Of a DNA stretch of 64,000 nucleotides, positions 37,201 to 48,559 are shown piece after piece. The number at the start of each line of letters is the position of its first letter. Within the stretch, counting starts at the first letter, position 1. Location: NCBI RefSeq assembly GCF_004210375.1, contig NC_134825.1, forward strand, positions 68,687,558-68,751,557, in the 5' to 3' direction. The DNA comes from Tachypleus tridentatus. Taxonomy: Eukaryota; Arthropoda; Merostomata; Xiphosura; Limulidae. The notes beneath the pieces were generated by a model, which was given only the letters and a program-made list of their open reading frames with translations, did no database searches and had not been told where the DNA came from. The position numbers and the translations under genes were made by a program.

Positions 37201-40200
37201 AGATAAATGGCACCACATCTAAATCAAACTACCAGTGTTGTATTCCACAAAATGGGAAATACAATTTCTGCACACAGCATCACGAAAAAGAGATACAAAC
37301 ATTGTAGTGCAGAATGAAATAATAATTGAAAAGATCTCAACTTTACTGATGGTGAATAAAATGTAACATTAAAGAAATTTTAGCCCACTTCCTTGGCATG
37401 CATTATGAAGCAATTTTTCTCAACCTCTGTGTTAAAATTTTGCACTTATACACATTGGTGCATTAATGTGAACACTGACAGAAAGAAATTGTACAAAAAT
37501 TCTCAGATTTGTAGTTTGGTTACAAATCTCTTACATTTCCAATGAAATTCTGTTGCCCATTTTCATACAATCTCCTTCAAGTCATTCCTCTATCCAATAG
37601 TGTTTAAACTTCATGTTTAGCTATTTTTAAAGTTATTCATTATCAACAATTGTTTAGACAATATGATGAGAACTAAGGGATATAATAATGAAATTACAAA
37701 CAGAAGAATCATCACATGTGGAAGAAATGGCAAATACATTCTCAAGGGATGACAGTTTCCTAGCATACATAAAACTTAAATTTTGAGATAAGCAGAAAAA
37801 TGTTAAAATAGTCACTAAGTTGTTTACAAACAAGACTTCTTAGAGCTGCTTACAAATTACATTTTTTTCACTTTAATTTGTAATTTACACAATATAAATG
37901 TTATAAAATGTAAGAGATTCTTGAGTTAAACATTGTTAAAATAGGGTTAGAAATGTTACTTTTAATTAGATTTTGAAGCTTGATATGTAAAGGTGTACTC
38001 AAAACTTGAAAATTATTTGCTATTCATGACAGAGTCAAGTATTAAAACAATTCACAACATTCATAAGAAAGTCACAGACCAATAAGAAAACAAAATTTTT
38101 AATAATCTTTCATAAGGCTTTTGAAATGAAAAAAAAATGAAAGAAGTGTGGAAAAACGTTTATTGAAAATATATCACTTTTCTTATGACATTTTATAAGC
38201 TACAAAGTGCTAAGGGTTCTATTAATAAATACAACTATTCTGGTAAGTCATTATGGGTGTATTTCACTTGCAGGGCACTGAACCTGAATATGATATGGTG
38301 TAATTTCAGATTACAAAATACAGTTTATTTATAATTAGTGTCTCTGTTTGTCAAGCAAAAGTGTTAAAGAAGAAATTTTAGAAAAAACTGGTTTTATTTT
38401 TCATTTTATTTCAATATTTGTTTTTGCATTTAAAGCAAAGCTAAATGAGAGCCATTTGCACTAGCCTTCCCTAATTTAGCTGTGTAAGACTAGAGGAAAG
38501 GCAGCTTGTTATCACCAACTACCACCAACTCTTAGGCTACTCTTTTACCAATAAACAGTGGGACTGACCATAACATTATAATGCCCCTGCAGCTGAAAGG
38601 ACAAGCATGTTTGGTGTGACATGGATTCGAACCCAAAACCCTCAGATTATGAGTCAAGAGCCTCAGCCACCTGACCATGCCAGGCCTAGAAAAACTGGTA
38701 ATGCAGTAAACTTACCATTTTACAAACTTTGAAGTATCTGGTTTACTAAAATATGGGCTTACTACATTTGGATTGTCTAAGTGTGAAGGCTGTTCAAAAG
38801 AGTTTCATGTGGCAAATCGAAGATATTTTAAAGAAGAACCACTTAAGAATCTGATATTCATTGTGAATGCACCTTTATATTGTACATCATGCTTTTTTAT
38901 ATTTATTAATAAGCAGTTTACAATCTTGTTTATTATAAATAATTATTCAGCAATCATTTTCTTTTGGTACACAGAAAATCTTTAAATAAAGCTTTTCTCT
39001 CTTAAACTCTATATTACAACATAGAGAATTAAAATGAAGATCAGGAAATAGTTTTTAAAAACCTCATATTCAAAACCCACCTCACCTGAAAAGGATATCT
39101 ATGTATTCTTCATTCATTGCTCGAACAACTGCAGTCATTCCTTGAGGTGCAAAACGGGAGTGAAGGAATACATTTTTGTGAAACATTCCAAGCATTGCAT
39201 GTAACAATTTTAGATGAGGTTTGACTTTTGGAGGAAGCATTCTTGAACTGGACAGCTGACCAGAATAAGTATCTAGCTCTGATGGTATTATCCACCAAGA
39301 TTTTCCAAGGTATAGATCAGATGGAGGAAGAAATATATAAAAATTAGAAACGGCAAATTCCTGCCAAAGATGGTGAGGCTTCTTCCACTGCAGAAGACCT
39401 TCCAACACCCTTGAATGATTCTTAACAAAAATGTAGCCTAATTTAGCAAAATTATGAAATGTACATATGTAAAAGAAATAAATATGTATAAATAGTTTCC
39501 TGTTTTTCTGCAAAACAATTTCCTTGATTCATTGCTGTGAAAATACATATTTTGATAGTTAATGTATGTGCACAGAAGATTAATAAATAAATATATTTGT
39601 AGTTTGTAATGCATTACATGCAGTCGTATACAAACAATACAGATTTCATGTGTAAGAATTAGAAATCTTCATAAACATCTTGTAAATGTTTAAATTAATT
39701 AAAACATGAAAATAATTACTGCTTTGAATGTTTTTTTCCTCAGGTGACCTCAACTACTTTGTTGTTACATATATCTATCTATTCACAGTAATATAATGCA
39801 CGGTCTGTAAAGTTTCACTGAACTTGGCCAAAGAGCTGTTACAAATTGTTTAACAACCCCAGTTACCAGTGTATGAGTTACTTTAGCTTGAGGAAAGTTA
39901 GAACTGCCACTGTGAATTAAAATATCAATAAATGTAAAAAGGCAGAATAAAAGTGAATCTAAGAATCAACATTTTACCCTATTTCTGCAATCTACTGATT
40001 TTTCGATTTTTCTCCTTATATATAGCACTCTCCTTTTGTGCATTGTTTGTATTTTTAAATCTTTAACAGCTACATTCCTTTTAGATATAAAGACTGGCCA
40101 TGTTATTAGAATCTCCAATCAAACATAGTGTAAAGGATTACATTTTTTTATATAAACAACAGAATAATCATATAACATTTAATTGCTTAAATCCTAACAT

Positions 40201-43200
40201 TGTAGAAATGTATTTATATTACATTACTCTATAAGGCATGAACAATTATTTTTCTGACATTCTAAATGGTACTAAAGTTTCACAGATCTGCTTTTCAAGG
40301 ACATCTACCATTAAAGTATATCAATAAAAATAATCAAATGAGAATACATTTGTCTTTATAAAAAAACTGTGGCTACCAATAATAGGATGATTGAAGAGAA
40401 ATGGACAGACTTTGTAAGTGTAACAGATGGCTCAGTATATCAACTGACCAATTATTTTTTATTTTGGTCAGGATAAAGCCACCTCCAAACATACCCTCCA
40501 AAATCAGTCCAAACACTGCTCATTTATCTCAGATACATCCAATAAGATGAAGTTACAGCCTTTCTTAGAGCATAAAGAATTGCATACAATGAACAACTGG
40601 ATGAATGTGGCATTGATTGATGAGTTTCACCCACTTCTTTACTGACAATAGAGTAAAATTATTTTTAAAAAAATGCAACATTAAACAGTTTTTGTTGTGG
40701 TGAACAATGCATGCAACTTGAGGTGGTATAATGGGGTGGATAATGATAACAACAATATAATATTGAATGTAACCCACATTACTCAAACATTTTAATTCTA
40801 GTTCTTTTAACCTTTTCACATTTCCCACTGTCTACACAATCAACTGTACCATTCATAACCTTGAAACAGCTTCAATGATTGGTTTTCTGATTTTTCTGCA
40901 CATAAACATAAGCACACAAGAGACATTCATGTATTTGAAAACTCTTTCATAGTGAATTTAAATGATGTAAAAATAGATAAATAAATGGAATAAATCAAAC
41001 TGCAATACAATACTGTGATGACAGGTAAATCCATGGAAGGCAATTGAATGGGATTCTGTAAATTCTTATCCATGGAGCAATTGCTTGGCCTATTAAAATT
41101 TCCATAACAATTTGTCTCTGAGTTTGAAGGATGAAGGAATTTTCATCTGTAAAGCAACATTCTGAAACATGACAGATGCAAAATCTAGTCTTTGGGCCTA
41201 AATTACAGATGCATGTCTTCATGCAGTAATTAGGCTAAATATATCCCAGCTTACATGTGACTTTGATAAATTCTCATTTGACAGAAAAGTACAGACCTTC
41301 CAATAAACTGATGAGTGTGAACTTTTTATCTCTTAGCTGCAAATTTAGTACAAGTGAGCTGTATGACCCACATATGGATTATACTAGGCACTTCCATCAC
41401 AATTCCATGAAACAAAAGTTTACATTTAATACATTGACAAAGAAGCTTTGCTTGCATATAAGATAATAAATGTAATTAAAGATATCTTCCCATTGATTTA
41501 TCCTGGTACAAACTGATCAACATATTGTTTTTATTATATCAGACTTTTAATTAATTTGTGAAAACATACAGTACATTTTTCAGAAAGGTATGGTACACAA
41601 GTTTGTATCGCAATCAAGTGCAGACATTTTGTGTTAATTATTAAACTACTAATAAAGAAATACTCTGGTTATGTTTTAATCTTCAGTTTTAGAATTAGTT
41701 ACCTACATTTACAAGCATTTTCACAAAGAAAATCTATGATTGAAAATACTAATACAAAACATCAAGAGTAAAAAAATATAACAAAAAAAAATTGATGTGA
41801 ACTTCATAATTTTATATGTGAATCAGCCTCAATTTGGAGGAATAATTTATTAACAAGACAAAGCAGTATCTCAAGTAGATGTAGTGTTGTCACAACAACA
41901 TTATGAGCACCTAATTATCTTGTTTTTTAATAACCAGCCATACACTAATAAATATAGTACACCATAACAGATGCTTATCTCTCTAGAATTCTATAGATTA
42001 TCATGTTCATTGCTGAGGGTGCATATGTACATGTTATATGTAAAAAAATACAATTACACCAATATATACAATGTATACTCATATAAAAAAAATGCAAGTT
42101 CACTCACTGGATCCATATGGAAAACATCTTTGGTTAAGGATGTCAACACAAGTGGTTTAAAAAAACATTCAATAGTGACTTTTTCTTCATCTGGTTTTAA
42201 GCCTATATTTATTTCTTCTTGAACCTGCATGTATAAAAGCATATATTTTTCTGAAAATTATAAACACTTTAAGTAATTCTCCTAAACACCTGTCATTACG
42301 AAAATAGCATACAATAAATATTTTCACATTACTCCTTAAAAACAAAGCTTCATGAAAATAAAAGCAAAACAAAATGTAATAACTTCATTATACAAGTTCC
42401 AATCAATGTCTGAAAGACACAATCATTAACAAGGCATTATAAGCATTAAATATCTTGGCTTTTTACTGCAAATATAATTAATCTTAACACGCTCCTTTTG
42501 ATTTAAAAAAAAACATTAGCATGTCACACATACACTCTTTTAAGAGTTTCTACTAACTTTTATGGTATTTCTTTTTGTAAGCTTTCAGTCTACTTATGAA
42601 GAAAAAACAGCCTCCCCTTCATTCTGTATTTAGTTCTTACAAAAATATTAGTACAAAAGAAATATACTTAAATATTTATTTCACCGAGTTTACAAACTGT
42701 CTAGGAATTTAATAACATAAAGGCTTCCCTTTTTTTATGGAGGAGGGGGGCAAATTCTGAAAACAACAGGGTGAAAGAATATACGATTATGACTTGGAAG
42801 AGACATGTTGTAGGTTCCAGTTAAGAGAAATTAATAACACTAATACCAGTTTCTGAAATGAGTTGTCACTTGCAGCAAAAGAGGCTAGATCAACACTCTA
42901 CAAGAGTCTATAAAGGTGGAATTAATAAATTCTTGAGAAATAAAAGGTAAGCTAAGTTTTTACTTCTTCTCAAGAGTAGATTTGCAAGAAGTTCAAGAAC
43001 ATCTTTGTAGGGTTAACTGTCCCTTGCTGTCCATATGCTGCTGTGTCATGTGCAGCTGACACACAAAAATAAATAATGGAAAGATAATCTATAAAATAAA
43101 AGTCTGGATGAACATTTATAAGATCATTAACAATTTTGAAAATGATATAAAATGGAAAATGTCTCTTGTTATTCACATATAGCTCTCGTCTTTGAAATAA

Positions 43201-43748
43201 AACCTCATAACCTGACCAACACTGTATTACAAGGAAACACTTTAGCCTTCAAAATATATAACTTTTAAACTACAATGTTATATTTAGTTTCTCTGATAAA
43301 ACCTCATTTGTGTGATGATATCAATAAACACAAATTTGTAACAGACTGACCAACAATGTATTACATGTAACACATTTCACCCTTTAAAATATATAATTTA
43401 TACCTTATAATGTTATATTCAGTTTCTCTGAATTAAAAAGGCATTGTGGATAACAAGTGATATTCTTCTTACCTCATACTCAGTTTTTTTTTCTGAATTG
43501 GCATCCTCTGACGCTATAAGATGTCTATAATTTGTTTGGTCCAAAAATGGAAGAAACTCTTCGTAGCTTAACACTCCATCATTATTTTTGTCGATACCAT
43601 TAAATACTTGTAACTGCCAATTATCATGTTCTTGATAAACATTACTTTCAATAACTATGTTTTTCTCTAACAGTTCATATAAGTAATGTCCCAAGTATGC
43701 CAGAAAAATAACTATCAATATTGCAATAAAAGTAGTTCGTTTACTCAT
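25178..43748 (-). CDS. SELENON: Selenoprotein N, complete spliced gene (8 coding exons, 538 aa)
   Basis: SelN is an ER membrane selenoprotein; in vertebrates it is linked to calcium handling through SERCA2 and to muscle integrity. The CDS is the join, on the minus strand, of 43473-43748, 42108-42224, 39086-39420, 36038-36189, 35337-35575, 32233-32442, 30957-31138 and 25178-25283. All introns are GT-AG and all phases close (1617 nt with stop). Visible parts: membrane helix about residues 5-24, EF-hand loop 53-64, the conserved [30 protein letters not shown] and [11 protein letters not shown] blocks, S-C-U-G at 406-409 with U encoded by TGA at 32340-32338, and C-terminal HDEL at 535-538. Length fits the family (human about 556-590). 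The topology expected of the family, cytosolic N-terminus and lumenal C-terminus, puts the EF-hand, SCUG and HDEL in the ER lumen. Identity is very secure; the exon joins are inferred from splice sites and alignment by eye. Confidence 0.96.
25452..27300 (-). mobile_element. I/Jockey-like LINE, copy 3, inside SELENON intron 7
   Basis: Minus-strand reading: [22 protein letters not shown] then [12 protein letters not shown] (about 27240-27100), [33 protein letters not shown] (26929-26800) and [19 protein letters not shown]. Then, after a jump, comes the post-RNase-H tail [29 protein letters not shown] (about 26190-26060). The 3' end, near 25452, contains the same tail sequence as copy 2 (a GGCACAAAG block, and CACCTGAAGTTGGCCTTTCC). 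Most of RNase H and the RT thumb is deleted. It sits in the same strand as the host gene and ends about 170 bp upstream of the last exon's acceptor. Confidence 0.85.
27668..27875 (+). repeat. Diverged 100-bp tandem duplication
   Basis: CATGACTGTTTCAACTTAAGTACAACACAGG ... TTTAGTTATTTTTGGA recurs about 104 bp on as CATGTGACTGTTTCAATTTAAATATAACATAGG ... TTTAGTTATTTTTAGA, with matching ends (TGTTTACAAATTAT and TGTTTAGAAATTAT). Confidence 0.75.
28120..28600 (+). repeat. Dispersed repeat, copy 2, with a diverged tandem unit
   Basis: 28120-28290 and 28300-28470 are diverged direct copies (ATTGTATTGTATTAT versus ATTGTGTTGTAATAT; CAGCCAGTGTGGACTTTGA versus CAGCTTGTATGGACTTTGA; GGATACAACTGTGGTAGC versus GGATACAAATGTGATAACC). 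The right part matches 9060-9285. Confidence 0.6.
29066..29120 (-). repeat. SINE family C fragment in SELENON intron 7
   Basis: The minus strand reads GTCTCCAGACTTACAATGC...TTTCAATACCCTTGGTGGGC. This aligns with the B-box region of the 62749 copy. Confidence 0.6.
30957..31138 (-). CDS. SELENON: SELENON exon 7 (aa 444-504)
   Basis: A 182-nt exon. The acceptor TTTGCAACTCAG precedes 31138 and the donor GTAAGT starts at 30956. It encodes [14 protein letters not shown] then [12 protein letters not shown], the most diagnostic SelN C-terminal block. It ends in phase 2 and is completed by the first base of exon 8. Confidence 0.96.
32233..32442 (-). CDS. SELENON: SELENON exon 6: selenocysteine exon, SCUG motif (aa 374-443)
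   Basis: A 210-nt phase-0 exon. It encodes [11 protein letters not shown], then in-frame TGA at 32340-32338, then [11 protein letters not shown]. Conserved SelN sequence continues on both sides of the TGA, so the codon must be read as selenocysteine (Sec408). The S-C-U-G motif is the redox centre and resembles the thioredoxin-reductase GCUG. The donor is GTAAGT at 32232 and the acceptor TTTTAG precedes 32442. A standard gene finder will stop at the TGA or start a false ORF at the TTG at 32322. Confidence 0.97.
32293..32331 (-). promoter_or_regulatory. Selenocysteine redefinition element (SRE) hairpin just after the UGA
   Basis: The hairpin starts exactly 6 nt after the UGA. The outer arm GGGCGGACTT pairs perfectly with AAGTCCGCCC (10 bp). 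After one bulged U, GCGAGA pairs with TCTTGC (one G-U), closing a 6-nt loop TGGAGC, so there are 16 pairs with a single bulge. Vertebrate SEPN1 is known to carry a readthrough-promoting stem-loop beginning 6 nt after its UGA. It is much more GC-rich than its surroundings. Confidence 0.9.
34872..35030 (+). repeat. Dispersed repeat related to 15466-15610, in SELENON intron 5
   Basis: See the partner entry. Similarity is colinear over about 150 bp, with indels. Confidence 0.6.
35337..35575 (-). CDS. SELENON: SELENON exon 5 (aa 294-373)
   Basis: A 239-nt exon with acceptor AATAG before 35575 and donor GTTTGT at 35336, a weaker donor than the others. It encodes [10 protein letters not shown] and NMEVDIGY-like [11 protein letters not shown], then a variable polar stretch (about aa 320-350), and ends in the conserved MYPFKQ. 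Confidence 0.95.
36038..36189 (-). CDS. SELENON: SELENON exon 4 (aa 243-294)
   Basis: A 152-nt exon. The acceptor ATAG precedes 36189 and the donor GTAAGT starts at 36037. It encodes [17 protein letters not shown], one of the most conserved SelN blocks. The exon ends one base into an Asp codon completed by exon 5. Confidence 0.95.
38379..38699 (-). mobile_element. SINE family A in SELENON intron 3, with target duplication
   Basis: TAGAAAAACTGGT flanks both sides (38379-38392 with one extra A, and 38687-38699). The body is more diverged than the other copies (CTTCCCTAATTTAG, ATGCCCCTGCAGCTGAAAGG), indicating an older insertion. Confidence 0.93.
39086..39420 (-). CDS. SELENON: SELENON exon 3 (aa 132-243)
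   Basis: A 335-nt exon, acceptor TTAAG before 39420 and donor GTGAGG at 39085, ending in phase 2 inside an Arg codon shared with exon 4. It contains the SelN signatures [16 protein letters not shown] and HSRFAPQGM. The open frame runs on upstream of the acceptor, but those residues do not match the family, so 39420 is taken as the exon start. Confidence 0.95.
42108..42224 (-). CDS. SELENON: SELENON exon 2 (aa 93-131)
   Basis: A 117-nt phase-0 exon. The acceptor ends TGCAG just before the GTT at 42224; the donor is GTGAGT at 42107. It encodes the acidic linker and first strand of the lumenal domain ([15 protein letters not shown]), which aligns with the PDPSEETLTIEARF region of vertebrate SelN. 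Confidence 0.92.
43211..43435 (+). repeat. Diverged direct repeat beside the exon 1 donor of SELENON
   Basis: CTGACCAACACTGTATTACA ... AAAATATATAACTTTTAAAC ... ATGTTATATTTAGTTTCTCTGA at 43211-43300 is repeated at 43348-43433 (CTGACCAACAATGTATTACA ... ATGTTATATTCAGTTTCTCTGA). It lies in intron 1, 40-260 bp from the splice donor. Confidence 0.8.
43473..43748 (-). CDS. SELENON: SELENON exon 1: start, membrane helix, EF-hand (aa 1-92)
   Basis: The first coding exon starts at the ATG at 43748-43746. An in-frame TAA at 43760-43758 sits just upstream, with only GTG and ATT codons between, so this ATG is the first possible start. The N-terminus MSKR is followed by a hydrophobic stretch (about residues 5-24) that serves as signal anchor. 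The EF-hand loop 53-64 has D at 1, N at 3, D at 5, S at 9 and E at 12, so it looks able to bind calcium. This matches the single EF-hand of SelN, a proposed lumenal calcium sensor. The donor after TATGAG is GTAAGA at 43472, phase 0. No TATA box was recognised upstream. Confidence 0.95.
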
Positions 43749-43760
43749 AATCACAAGTTA

Positions 43761-44424
43761 ATGTTTTATGTTATTCACAAAACAATGCATACTTTTTAAA
43801 ATCGTACTGATTATTTCTACTATTCGAAAAATCAGTTGTCACTTCATTTTCACCAATATGAAAATTACAAATATTTAGGTAAACTACCAGTATAAGTAGT
43901 AATATCAAATAGCCAGATGACTACTGCCGCAAGCACTTGTTGCAAGTGATTTACCACAGAACTCGTTTTAATACTACCGTCGTAACAATACTAAAAGTCC
44001 TACAACTTTTAAACAAAATCAAGTTAATTTAGAAAAAAAAAGTTTTTCACTTATTTTGTCACTTCACTCTGAAACTGAGAACTTTAAAAATATTGTGACT
44101 GACAAATATGTTTCACCATCAAGAATATCAGTTAACGTATTTTCAGAATAATGATTAAATAAAAAAAAAACATTGATGCAAAACTAATGGTAATACCACC
44201 ATGCCCTGATTCTCATTTCAATTATTTTTAAACACGAAAAAAATCGTTTTCCAGCTTATTTGCAAAACACTTTTCTACGTAAATGAATAAGCAGACTCAT
44301 TAATACCACCATATCAAAAATTCTTTCTAAAGCTAATGTAATCTATAAAACAATTTTCTGTCAGTCTACCGCTGCAAGATATTTTCTATGTTTTCATTAA
44401 AATGTCAGTTACATGGCGCATCAT
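43761..44424 (-). other. SELENON upstream region, promoter not resolved
   Basis: AT-rich, between the first exon and the left LTR of the retroelement at 44425. No TATA box or CpG-rich core was recognised. The 5' UTR and transcription start must lie here or further up. Confidence 0.3.
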
Positions 44425-44920
44425 GTTAAGATCAAGCAAATTATAGAGAATCAACTGTATTTTAGATGACTTCATGTAAATATGTTAATTTTCATGAATA
44501 TTTAGAAGTGAGACATAAAGATATAAATACAAGTGGGAGCTAGCAATAAATGTCAAAATATTCCGTTTGTATTTGGCGACTAGTTGTTCATCAAGTATCA
44601 GTTAATCTTTTAAGTATTTGATTATAGTGAGGTATCTGGATGAATGTTAGTTGTCGCATTCACTCAGTTATTCAATAGATTAGCCACGAACTTTTATAAG
44701 TGAACCTGTATGACAATTTTTCCATTTGAACGTTACTTGATAAATTAAGTCTACAAAGCTATAACACGTGTAGGCTTGAAAAAAAAAAAGTTAAGCAATC
44801 ATTAAGTTAATGTGTTTTTGTTCCGTGACTTGATTTAGAATTATTTTCACCAGATAATTTAGAAAATCTCGGTAAATAACCCAACAAAAATAGAACTATG
44901 TTACAATACTTGTGTCGGTT
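44425..44920 (+). repeat. Left LTR (5') of the retroelement
   Basis: Aligns over its length with 46464-46985. Ends are approximate. It lies about 0.7 kb upstream of the SELENON start and so could contribute promoter sequence. Confidence 0.6.
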
Positions 44921-45071
44921 ATGGAATTAGTTTGGTAAAAATAAAAGCAAACGTTGAATAAACTATAACTTTCAAAAGGATCTCATGAAACAATATCAGA
45001 TATTTATTGGAGTTAATGAGACAAGTAGCAGTAGGTAAAAGAAATTGACAAAAGAGAGAAAAAGAAGAAAG

Positions 45072-45350
45072 TTTGTTTTTTATTTTTGAATTTTGCACAA
45101 AGCTACTCGAGGGCTATCTGTGCTAGCCGTCCCTAATTTAGCAGTGTAAGGCTAGAGGGAAGGCAGCTAGCCATCACCGCCCACCGCCAACTCTTGGGCT
45201 ACTCTTTTACCAACGAATAGTGGGATTGACCGTAACATTATAACGCCCCCACGGCTGGGAGGGCAAGCATGTTTGGCGCGACAAGGATGCGAACCCACGA
45301 CCCTCAGATTACGAGTCGCACGCCTTAACACGCTTGGCCATGCCGGGCCA
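45072..45350 (-). mobile_element. SINE family A nested in the LTR element
   Basis: Full-length copy: CAAAGCTACTCGAGGGC tail end at the left, tRNA-like GGCCCGGCATGGCC head at the right. Flanked by AAAGAA on both sides. Inserted into the retroelement interior beside the gag relic, so younger than it. Confidence 0.92.
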
Positions 45351-45529
45351 AAGAAAATTGACCACGAACAAACTTGCAGAAAATTTGCACTCCATTTGCA
45401 AATTAGATACTAAATGAGCAACCTAGAAGCAACAAGAATGTCAAATATTGTAGAATTGAAACATTATATCGCCCTAACAATAGTCTAAGGGAACTGAAAA
45501 TTAACAATACAGCTAATTACACAAATTGA

Positions 45530-45700
45530 AGAAGATGAATCACAAGAAATTATGTTTCAAGTGTAATATGAAAGGACATATTGCAAGGAACTGTTTATTA
45601 GAGCATGTGTGAACAAAGAACTCCTTCCAAAGGATACTAGAAAGAGGAAATGGTTATAATTATTAGAGATATGGCCATTACAGCCGAAACTGTGAGAAAT
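45530..45700 (+). pseudogene. Retroelement gag zinc-knuckle relic
   Basis: The plus strand reads HKKLCFKCNMKGHIARNC, a perfect C-X2-C-X4-H-X4-C nucleic-acid-binding knuckle. A degenerate second knuckle (YGHYSRNC) follows about 35 codons later, after an in-frame stop. Such paired knuckles are typical of LTR-retrotransposon Gag. Its position between the two LTRs fits. Too broken to be functional. Confidence 0.75.
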
Positions 45701-46463
45701 CAGCAGCTGTTAGTAAGCCAAAGAGACAAAATCCCAAGAATGAACTTCAAGCCTAATCAGCTCAAAGGAACAATAAAAGGCTAATCAGATATAAAAAAGA
45801 AGAAACTAGTTGAATTTATGGAATGAAGTTCAGTTGGAAATATTGTCTACTTTAAAAAATGAAAAAAGTTTATTTTTAAAGGGAAACTGTACACGAAGCC
45901 ATGAGTTATTGATAAAACTTTGTAATATGTTGAGAGACACTGTTTTCATAGCTACAATCTCGGTGAAAAGCAAACTCAAAAGTTAAGCAGGTACTGGAAA
46001 GAGCTTTATATTGTACTGGAAGTATGATGTGAGTTGCAATATTCAAACAGACGGGCAATCCAACCCAAAGATTATCCGCCTGGATCATATTTGGAAGTAT
46101 AACAGCGAGAAAAAGAGTCAAATGAGTAACTCTAGAGAAAAACTTAGCAGCGGAAATTCAACACGTTGCGTAGCCCAGAGTTTCAGTTTAGACAACTTCT
46201 AAAGGCTCAACAAGGATTAAGCCACCACTGGATTCACTGAATTATCTACACAGGAGGAACTTTACCAGTGACAGGACAGCTAGTGATAAAAAGTGACAAG
46301 AAGCAATCCCATCTGTATACCATCGGCTTCAGAAATAAAAACAAATGCTAAAAAGATTTTGCGAATAGACAGTTTAGTGTGCTGTTTCATTTTTGTATTA
46401 GGATTGTTTAAGTGGCTTCATAATCCAGAAAGGGGGCACCATATTTTCAAGGTTTTACTCCAG

Positions 46464-46985
46464 ATGTTGACTATAAGGTACATCACATTCAAGTCAACTG
46501 AATATTAGAATATTCTGGATATCACTACGAAAATCTAGTATCTTTGAAGAACATTTAGAATTGAGACATGAGATACAAACACTAGAACACCAGTCAAGTA
46601 GTAAGCCAACAGTAAACGTCAGTGTGAAGTATTCAACGTGTGATTGCCGAGTAGTTGTTGATTAGATGTTAGTCAATCTTTTAAGTATTTAATTTCAGTG
46701 AAGTATTTGGATTAATATTAGTTATCGCATGTATATATACAGTTATTCGATGGATTAATCATGAAATTTTTTACAAGTGAGTTTACTTGTATGTTAGTAT
46801 TTCCATTTGAATGTCATTTGATAAACTAGGTCTACAAGCTACAATGTCTCTAAGATTGTAGAAACGCATACAAATAAATAAATAAATTTGTTATCGTTAT
46901 GGAACTAGATCTTGAATCATTTTCCCTTGATTATTTAATTAAAACGACCCACCCAAGAAAAGAACAATGTTCCTGCATATACTGT
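46464..46985 (+). repeat. Right LTR (3') of the retroelement
   Basis: Direct-repeat partner of 44425-44920, with visible divergence and small indels. This suggests an old insertion. Confidence 0.6.
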
Positions 46986-48547
46986 TGTAAAGTTAGAATG
47001 TTAAATGTATGTAGTTTTATTATTTTTTATTTTCTATTACTGTATATTTTTAGCATAAGAACAAGTTTACTTTTTTGATTTAGTGAATAGAGTAAAGAAA
47101 AAGTAAATCTCCTGAACTGGCTAAGCTACATACGATATTATTGGGATTATCGCCAAAAATTTCATTGACAATAAAAGTACCTAACTAATGTAACAATGCA
47201 TTCCAATTATTTTAAGTTAGATTAGTATTTAAATTATCTATATTATCTAAGAGGATGGTGGTAATTCTGGTCTATGTGAGTAGATTTATTTTATCAGAAG
47301 TTCATATTAATTTATGGTTATGGCACCTTAATGCACAAAAACAAATATAGTGGCTTTCAAATTGTTAAAAAAAATGTTTATAGTAATAATAACTTTGAAT
47401 TGACTTGTTACTTTAATATTTCAGATTTTCTCGAAATATATGAACATGATCGAGATATTTGAAAGAAGTTTATTCATCATCAACTACGATAGTGCTCAAT
47501 AATAGCGTTCGCTCAGGAATTTCACAAAAAATTTAAAACTTATGAGCAGAAACCATCTTAAGAAGTATATTTGTTCTTGAAACAAAACTCAACACTTTCT
47601 ATCTCAATGGCTAAAGCTGCTAAAATTTTGGTAATAGCAAAATCTGTTAGACGAAATTCAAAATCAACTTATATGTTTTTATATTATTTTTATAATTGTT
47701 TCACAAGCCTAAAGGAAACAAAATGGCCATTAATATTTTATTCAAAACTGGATACACCTACTAAAAAACTTATATTCTATCATAGGACTATTTTATTTCA
47801 ATTTTGGAAATAAAAGAAAATATTTTATTAGTTTTTCATCGCTACTGTCCAGATTTCTCTTTGAAGCTTTTCAAGTACCGAAGCCAGTAGCAAAAACGGC
47901 TAGGTATACTGCGTCAAGAGTTATGCACAGCTACTAAACAAACTCCTGCAAAGATTGTAGAGCTATTTTTGAAGTTGATTTTTGAACATCGAGATTCCAA
48001 TCTTCTAATATTGTTAAAGTTCTTCTTCGTTACCAAAACAAGCTCTACACAGCTATTCAAGTATCACAGAAATGTAGAATCCATTAAAGCACTCTAATAC
48101 TAGTAGGAAGCACTTCATTTTAGTAGAGTAAATAATGTGTATATTTATAAATATTCAGCCTTATTATCATTTATGATCATTTTACAAGCCTGGACATAAA
48201 AAAAAAGACTATGAATACTTTCGTGAAACCTAGATAGTAATGATGAATGCACTATTGTGTATGTCATAGGGTAGTCTTAAAATTAATTCAAGTGCAAAAG
48301 TTTTTCACCCTAAGAATTTATCTAAGTCTGGATTTTTTTTAGCAATAGCAAAAAGTGAAAACTTTATTCACTCTTATGAGTGACGATTTATTTTACTGAT
48401 TCTCGTACTTTATTGAAATTGAGTGTGTTTTTTAGTATTTTATTAATATTTATATTTTTGTTCCACAATCCTTGAACAAAATCGGATGGTTATTTTGCAC
48501 CAAAGCCAAGACAGATATACTATATGAAATAATATTAATGTCCATAG
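46986..48547. other. Intergenic, nothing recognised
   Basis: AT-rich. The 80-codon frame at 47571-47813 has no motif and biased composition. Confidence 0.45.
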
Positions 48548-48559
48548 CCTATTTAAATT

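Larger units (their letters stand above)
44425..46985 (+). mobile_element. LTR retrotransposon remnant with two diverged LTRs
   Basis: Two blocks of about 0.5 kb are similar in direct orientation: 44425-44920 and 46464-46985. They share, for example, GTTAATCTTTTAAGTATTTGAT versus GTCAATCTTTTAAGTATTTAAT, and a TTTCCATTTGAA segment. Both begin with TGTT. A purine-rich tract (AGAAAGGGGGCACC, near 46427) precedes the right copy at the polypurine-tract position. The interior, about 1.5 kb, holds only a gag zinc-knuckle relic and a nested SINE, so pol has been lost. The Copia/Gypsy class cannot be settled. Confidence 0.7.
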
